A stretch of 64,000 nt of DNA, taken from positions 186,001 to 250,000 of the forward strand of contig NZ_LAQT01000008.1 in NCBI RefSeq assembly GCF_001294205.1, read 5' to 3'. Below the pieces are notes generated by a model that was not told the DNA's origin, did not search any database, and saw nothing but the letters and a program-made list of their open reading frames with translations. Source of the stretch: Amantichitinum ursilacus (lineage in GTDB: Bacteria; Pseudomonadota; Gammaproteobacteria; Burkholderiales; Chitinibacteraceae). Shown here in pieces: positions 60,352 through 64,000 of this stretch (its first letter is position 1; every line of letters starts with the position of its first letter). The position numbers were made by a program, and so were the translations under genes.

Positions 60352-61662
60352 ATGGATCATCCTGCATACCTCGATCTCGCCCCGATTCCCCGCGTTAATG
60401 GCACCGTGACCTTGCCCGGTTCCAAGAGCATTTCCAACCGCATTCTGCTGCTGGCCGCGCTGGCTAAAGGCCGCACCGAAGTCAAAGGCCTGCTGGCCAG
60501 CGACGATATCGAACGCATGCTCGAAGCGCTGGACGCGCTGGGCGTGCAGGTGGCCCAGACCGCGGGCACGCGCGATTTTGTGGTCGACGGCGTGGCCGGT
60601 GCGTTTCCGGTTAAACAAGCCGATCTGTTTCTGGGCAATGCCGGCACCGCATTTCGCCCGCTGACGGCCGCGCTGGCGCTGGCTGGCGGCAGCTACAGAT
60701 TATCGGGCGTGCCGCGCATGCACGAGCGCCCGATCGGCGATCTGGTTGATGCGCTGCGCGTGGTGGGGGCGGACGTGACCTATCTGGGTAACGAAGGCTT
60801 TCCGCCGTTGCAACTGCAGCCGGCCAGCATCTCGGCGGGCCGACTCGTGCCGGTCAAGGGCAATGTCTCCAGCCAGTTTCTGACCGCCTTGCTGATGGCG
60901 CTGCCGCTGACTGGCGAAGACGTCACGATCGAAGTCGTGGGCGAGCTGATCTCCAAGCCGTATATCGAAATCACGCTGAACCTGATGGCGCGCTTTGGCG
61001 TCAAGGTGGAGCGCCGCGACTGGGCCGAGTTCTTTATCCCCGGCGGCCAGGTCTATCAAAGCCCGGGCGTGGTGCACGTGGAAGGCGATGCCTCCAGCGC
61101 TTCGTATTTTCTGGCGGCGGGCGCCATTGGCGGCGGCGCGGTGCGCGTGGAAGGGGTGGGCAGCGAGAGCATTCAGGGCGACAAACGCTTTGCCGAAGTG
61201 CTGGCGCAGATGGGGGCGCAAATCACTTGGGGCGCCAACTATATCGAAGCCGCACCCGCCCCCGGCGGCAAGCTGAAGGCGCTAGATATCGACCTGAACC
61301 ACATCCCCGACGCGGCCATGACGATTGCGGTGGCGGCATTGTTTGCCGAGGGCACGACGGTCATCCGCAATATTGAAAGCTGGCGCGTCAAGGAAACCGA
61401 CCGCCTGGCCGCGATGGCGACCGAGTTGCGCAAGATCGGCGCGGCGGTGGAAGAGGGCCAGGACTATATCCGCGTGACCCCGCCGGCGATGTTTATCCCG
61501 AATGCCGAAATCGATACCTACGATGACCATCGCATGGCGATGTGTTTCTCGCTGGTAGCGCTGGGCGGCGTGCCGGTGCGCATTAACGATCCGGGCTGCA
61601 CCGCCAAAACTTTCCCGACTTATTTTGATGTGCTGGCGTCGATTACTACGCCCAGGCTGTGA
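60352..61662 (+). CDS. aroA: 5-enolpyruvylshikimate-3-phosphate synthase
   Basis: 436 residues. Transfers enolpyruvyl from PEP to shikimate-3-phosphate. Family segments seen: [18 protein letters not shown] (PEP site), [19 protein letters not shown], and [17 protein letters not shown] near the end. The sequence is class I-like. ATG 60352 is preferred over the in-frame ATG 60316. Confidence 0.96.
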   Translation: MDHPAYLDLAPIPRVNGTVTLPGSKSISNRILLLAALAKGRTEVKGLLASDDIERMLEALDALGVQVAQTAGTRDFVVDGVAGAFPVKQADLFLGNAGTAFRPLTAALALAGGSYRLSGVPRMHERPIGDLVDALRVVGADVTYLGNEGFPPLQLQPASISAGRLVPVKGNVSSQFLTALLMALPLTGEDVTIEVVGELISKPYIEITLNLMARFGVKVERRDWAEFFIPGGQVYQSPGVVHVEGDASSASYFLAAGAIGGGAVRVEGVGSESIQGDKRFAEVLAQMGAQITWGANYIEAAPAPGGKLKALDIDLNHIPDAAMTIAVAALFAEGTTVIRNIESWRVKETDRLAAMATELRKIGAAVEEGQDYIRVTPPAMFIPNAEIDTYDDHRMAMCFSLVALGGVPVRINDPGCTAKTFPTYFDVLASITTPRL

Positions 61663-61682
61663 TTTGCCGCAGCGGCGGTAGG

Positions 61683-61714
61683 GTGCGTTACCCCGGCTTT
61701 TCGGGGCAACGCAC
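61683..61714. terminator. Large hairpin after aroA
   Basis: GTGCGTT-a-CCCCG and CGGGG-c-AACGCAC pair around a short loop, with TTTT 3 bases after. It may end the aroA transcript; its form (interrupted arms) also resembles a repetitive extragenic palindrome. Confidence 0.6.
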
Positions 61715-61877
61715 ATTTTGACGCGACGGCCTGAACCCCCACCGGTCCGTCCGACGTGCAAGGCATGGCGAACGCGGGTCGCATCTAGCACCGCCGCGCA
61801 ATGCCCCCATCTTGAAAGCGGTTTTTATGTCCCCATTTCGTTGCCAGCGAACTTGTAGCAACCAGGAGCTTTGATTC

Positions 61878-63767
61878 ATGAGTAAAGAAACGCTGGGCTT
61901 TCAGGCCGAAGTGAAACAACTGTTGCAGTTGATGATTCATTCCTTGTATTCCAACAAGGAAATCTTTCTGCGCGAATTGATTTCGAATGCATCGGATGCC
62001 TGCGATAAATTGCGCTTTGAAGCCATCCACCATGGCGATCTGTACGAAGGCGACGGTGATCTGAATATCAAACTGGCTTTCGATAAAGAAGCGCGCACCA
62101 TTACGCTAAGCGATAACGGTATCGGCATGAGCCGCGATGAAGTCATCGCCAATATCGGCACCATTGCGCGTTCTGGCACCAAAGAATTCTTTAGCAAGCT
62201 GACCGGCGATGCGCAAAAAGACAGCCATTTGATTGGCCAGTTTGGCGTGGGTTTTTATTCGGCATTTATCGTCGCCGATAAAGTCACGCTGACCACGCGT
62301 CGCGCCGGTGCGCCAGCCGATCAGGCCGTGCGTTGGGAAAGTGGCGGTGAAGGCGACTTTACGCTGGAAGAAGTCAGCAAAGCGTCGCGCGGCACCGAAA
62401 TCGTGCTGCATCTGAAAGAAGGCGAGGACGAGTTCCTTGATGACTGGCGTCTGCGCGGCATTATCCGCAAGTATTCCGACCACATCAGCCTGCCGATTTT
62501 GATGGCTAAACAGCCGACCTATGACAACGACGGCAATGTGGTGCCCGCCGAAGGTCTGGAGCCGGTGAATCAGGCCAATGCGCTGTGGACCCGCAACAAG
62601 TCGGACATTACCGACGAGCAATACAAAGAATTCTACAAACATGTGGCGCATGACTTTGATGAGCCCTTGGCCTGGAGCCATGCCCGCATTGAAGGCCGCC
62701 AGGAATACACCGAATTGCTGTTTATTCCGAAGCGCGCGCCGTTTGATTTGTATGAACGTGATCGCCGCAATGGCATCAAGCTGTACGTTAAACGCGTCTT
62801 TATTATGGAAGACGCCGAAAAGCTGATGCCGCAATATCTGCGCTTTGTGCGCGGCGTGATTGATTCGGCCGATTTGCCTTTGAATGTATCGCGTGAAATT
62901 CTGCAAGCCAGCCGCGAAGTGGAAACCATCAAATCGGGCTGCGTAAAAAAAGTATTGGGCGTGCTGGAAGATCTGGCCGAGAACAAACCAGAAGATTACG
63001 CGGTGTTCTGGGAGCAATTTGGCAAGGTGCTGAAAGAAGGTACCGGTGAGGATTTCGCCAATAAAGAGCGCATTGCCAAGCTGCTGCGTTTTGCCTCCAC
63101 GCTGGCCGATACCGAAGCGCAAACCGTCACGCTGGCTGACTATATCGGCCGGATGAAGGAAGGCCAGGACAAGATTTATTACATTACCGGCGACACGTTT
63201 GCCGCCGCGCAACACAGCCCGCATCTGGAAATCTTCCGCAAGAAGGGCATTGAAGTGCTGCTGCTGGCCGACCGCGTCGATGAATGGCTGGTGTCGAGCC
63301 TGACCGAATTCGATGGCAAGCAATTGCAATCGGTGGCCAAGGGCGAACTGGATCTGAGCGCGTTTGAAGACGAAGCCGAAAAGCAGCAGCAAGAAGCTGC
63401 GGCGGCGGAACTGGCCGATGTGATCGAGAAGTTCAAGACCACGCTGGGCGACAAGGTAAAAGACGTGCGCGTGACGCACCGTCTGACCGATAGCCCGGCT
63501 TGCCTGGTGGTGGACAACTTCGACATGAGCGCCAACCTGGAACGCCTGCTGAAACAAGCTGGCCAGGACGTGAAAGCCACGCGCCCGATCCTGGAAGTGA
63601 ATCCGGAACATGCGCTGGTGAAGAAGCTGAAGGCGCAGCTCGACGGTGAACGCTTTGAAGACTGGACCCACCTGCTGTACGACCAGGCCGTGCTGGCCGA
63701 GGGCGCGCAGCTGGAAGACCCGGCGGGCTTTGTGAAGCGCTTGAATGGGCTGATGGCGCAGATGTAA
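61878..63767 (+). CDS. htpG: Heat-shock protein 90 homologue (chaperone HtpG)
   Basis: 629 residues, as expected. The GHKL N-terminal ATPase has [32 protein letters not shown] and [17 protein letters not shown]. Middle-domain segments [16 protein letters not shown] and [16 protein letters not shown] follow, and the C-terminal dimer domain ends without an MEEVD tail. It acts in the cytosol in protein folding. CAGGAG precedes ATG 61878. No heat-shock promoter was confidently seen. Confidence 0.97.
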   Translation: MSKETLGFQAEVKQLLQLMIHSLYSNKEIFLRELISNASDACDKLRFEAIHHGDLYEGDGDLNIKLAFDKEARTITLSDNGIGMSRDEVIANIGTIARSGTKEFFSKLTGDAQKDSHLIGQFGVGFYSAFIVADKVTLTTRRAGAPADQAVRWESGGEGDFTLEEVSKASRGTEIVLHLKEGEDEFLDDWRLRGIIRKYSDHISLPILMAKQPTYDNDGNVVPAEGLEPVNQANALWTRNKSDITDEQYKEFYKHVAHDFDEPLAWSHARIEGRQEYTELLFIPKRAPFDLYERDRRNGIKLYVKRVFIMEDAEKLMPQYLRFVRGVIDSADLPLNVSREILQASREVETIKSGCVKKVLGVLEDLAENKPEDYAVFWEQFGKVLKEGTGEDFANKERIAKLLRFASTLADTEAQTVTLADYIGRMKEGQDKIYYITGDTFAAAQHSPHLEIFRKKGIEVLLLADRVDEWLVSSLTEFDGKQLQSVAKGELDLSAFEDEAEKQQQEAAAAELADVIEKFKTTLGDKVKDVRVTHRLTDSPACLVVDNFDMSANLERLLKQAGQDVKATRPILEVNPEHALVKKLKAQLDGERFEDWTHLLYDQAVLAEGAQLEDPAGFVKRLNGLMAQM

Positions 63768-63785
63768 TTGCGCTTGCGGTTAAGC

Positions 63786-63815
63786 AAAACGGCGATCTGC
63801 GGATCGCCGTTTTTT
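63786..63815 (+). terminator. htpG terminator
   Basis: 12-bp perfect stem AAAACGGCGATC/GATCGCCGTTTT with a 4-base loop and a T run. Confidence 0.88.
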
Positions 63816-63939
63816 ATGTAGGGCTGCGCCAATGGTATTTGCGCGTATCGGGTGGCATAGACGTCTTCTTCCATATTCCAACATCCAGCGGCAGATGATC
63901 GAGACGCCACCATTTGCATCTTTTTTGTCGGCTTTGGGT

Positions 63940-63957
63940 GGTGGGTCTTGACCCACC
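63940..63957. repeat. Dispersed palindromic repeat (centre TT), reverse orientation
   Basis: GGTGGGTCTTGACCCACC, preceded by gtcggctttgggt, the reverse complement of the conserved tail, and followed by CTATGCGC. Matches the copy at 45432. Confidence 0.9.
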
Positions 63958-63986
63958 CTATGCGCTGATTTGGCGCTGTCTTATAG

Positions 63987-64000
63987 GGTGGGTCGTGACC
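63987..64000. repeat. Dispersed palindromic repeat, cut by window end
   Basis: GGTGGGTCGTGACC reaches the last base; preceded by TTATAG as in the copy at 45138. The two copies here are only 47 bp apart. Confidence 0.8.

Noticed and set aside
62106-63671. 521-codon reverse-strand frame over htpG
   Set aside because: Antisense shadow of a highly conserved gene.

Overview
The window looks like a Gram-negative betaproteobacterial chromosome of fairly high GC, carrying the right-hand part of a tailed prophage. Spanins and periplasmic signal peptides show two membranes. The gene set (NdpA, RarD, HD-GYP and EAL proteins, a MoxR/DUF58 cluster, an IF-1 with a basic tail) fits Betaproteobacteria, perhaps Neisseriales. 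The genus cannot be fixed from sequence alone, and the order-level call is inference.

Bases 1 to about 21.5 kb are prophage. The left end is cut inside the portal gene, so terminase, integrase and early genes lie outside. The order is portal, ClpP-like protease, HK97-type capsid and head-tail joining proteins. A complete Mu-type contractile tail follows: sheath, tube, tail chaperone with a -1 frameshift, tape measure, gpN/gpP/gp45-48-like baseplate and fibre. Lysis comes last: one or two small membrane proteins, a lytic transglycosylase, and an inner-membrane spanin with an outer-membrane lipoprotein spanin embedded in it. An HK97-type head on a Mu-type tail resembles Shigella phage SfV. At 18.8-21.1 kb lie AT-richer reverse-strand cargo genes: a membrane-anchored protein, an FRG-domain protein and a small partner. 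The boundary area holds short TTGCGG repeats, a perfect terminator hairpin, a decayed 3' part of a tRNA-Ser and a solitary PIN-domain gene.

From 22.2 kb the sequence is ordinary chromosome. Purine salvage (NCS2 permease, apt, hpt) is followed by an HD-GYP phosphodiesterase, an oxidoreductase, topoisomerase IB, NdpA, RarD, a MazG-like hydrolase, ribA and a GH13 glucosidase. At 36.5-44.5 kb there are three RDD proteins, then a tightly overlapping set SpoIIM / DUF4129 / DUF4350 / MoxR / DUF58, probably one membrane-associated system. After a 2-kb repeat island come an overlapping histidine kinase and REC-GGDEF-EAL response regulator, an MFS exporter with its MarR regulator, MgtC, a molybdate transporter without modA, infA, rlmJ, a large MASE1/PAS histidine kinase, aroA and htpG.

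The most unusual non-coding content is a family of palindromic repeats, GGTGGGTC-N2-GACCCACC, with a partly conserved tail. Nine copies lie in gaps between genes. Three sit at an exact 74-bp period at 30.3-30.5 kb, and two form the inner ends of a giant inverted repeat at 44.5-46.3 kb. That island is nested: 56-bp tandem repeats in opposite orientation outside, arms of about 430 bp, and 51-bp tandem repeats in the centre. A (CCCAA)9 microsatellite follows it.
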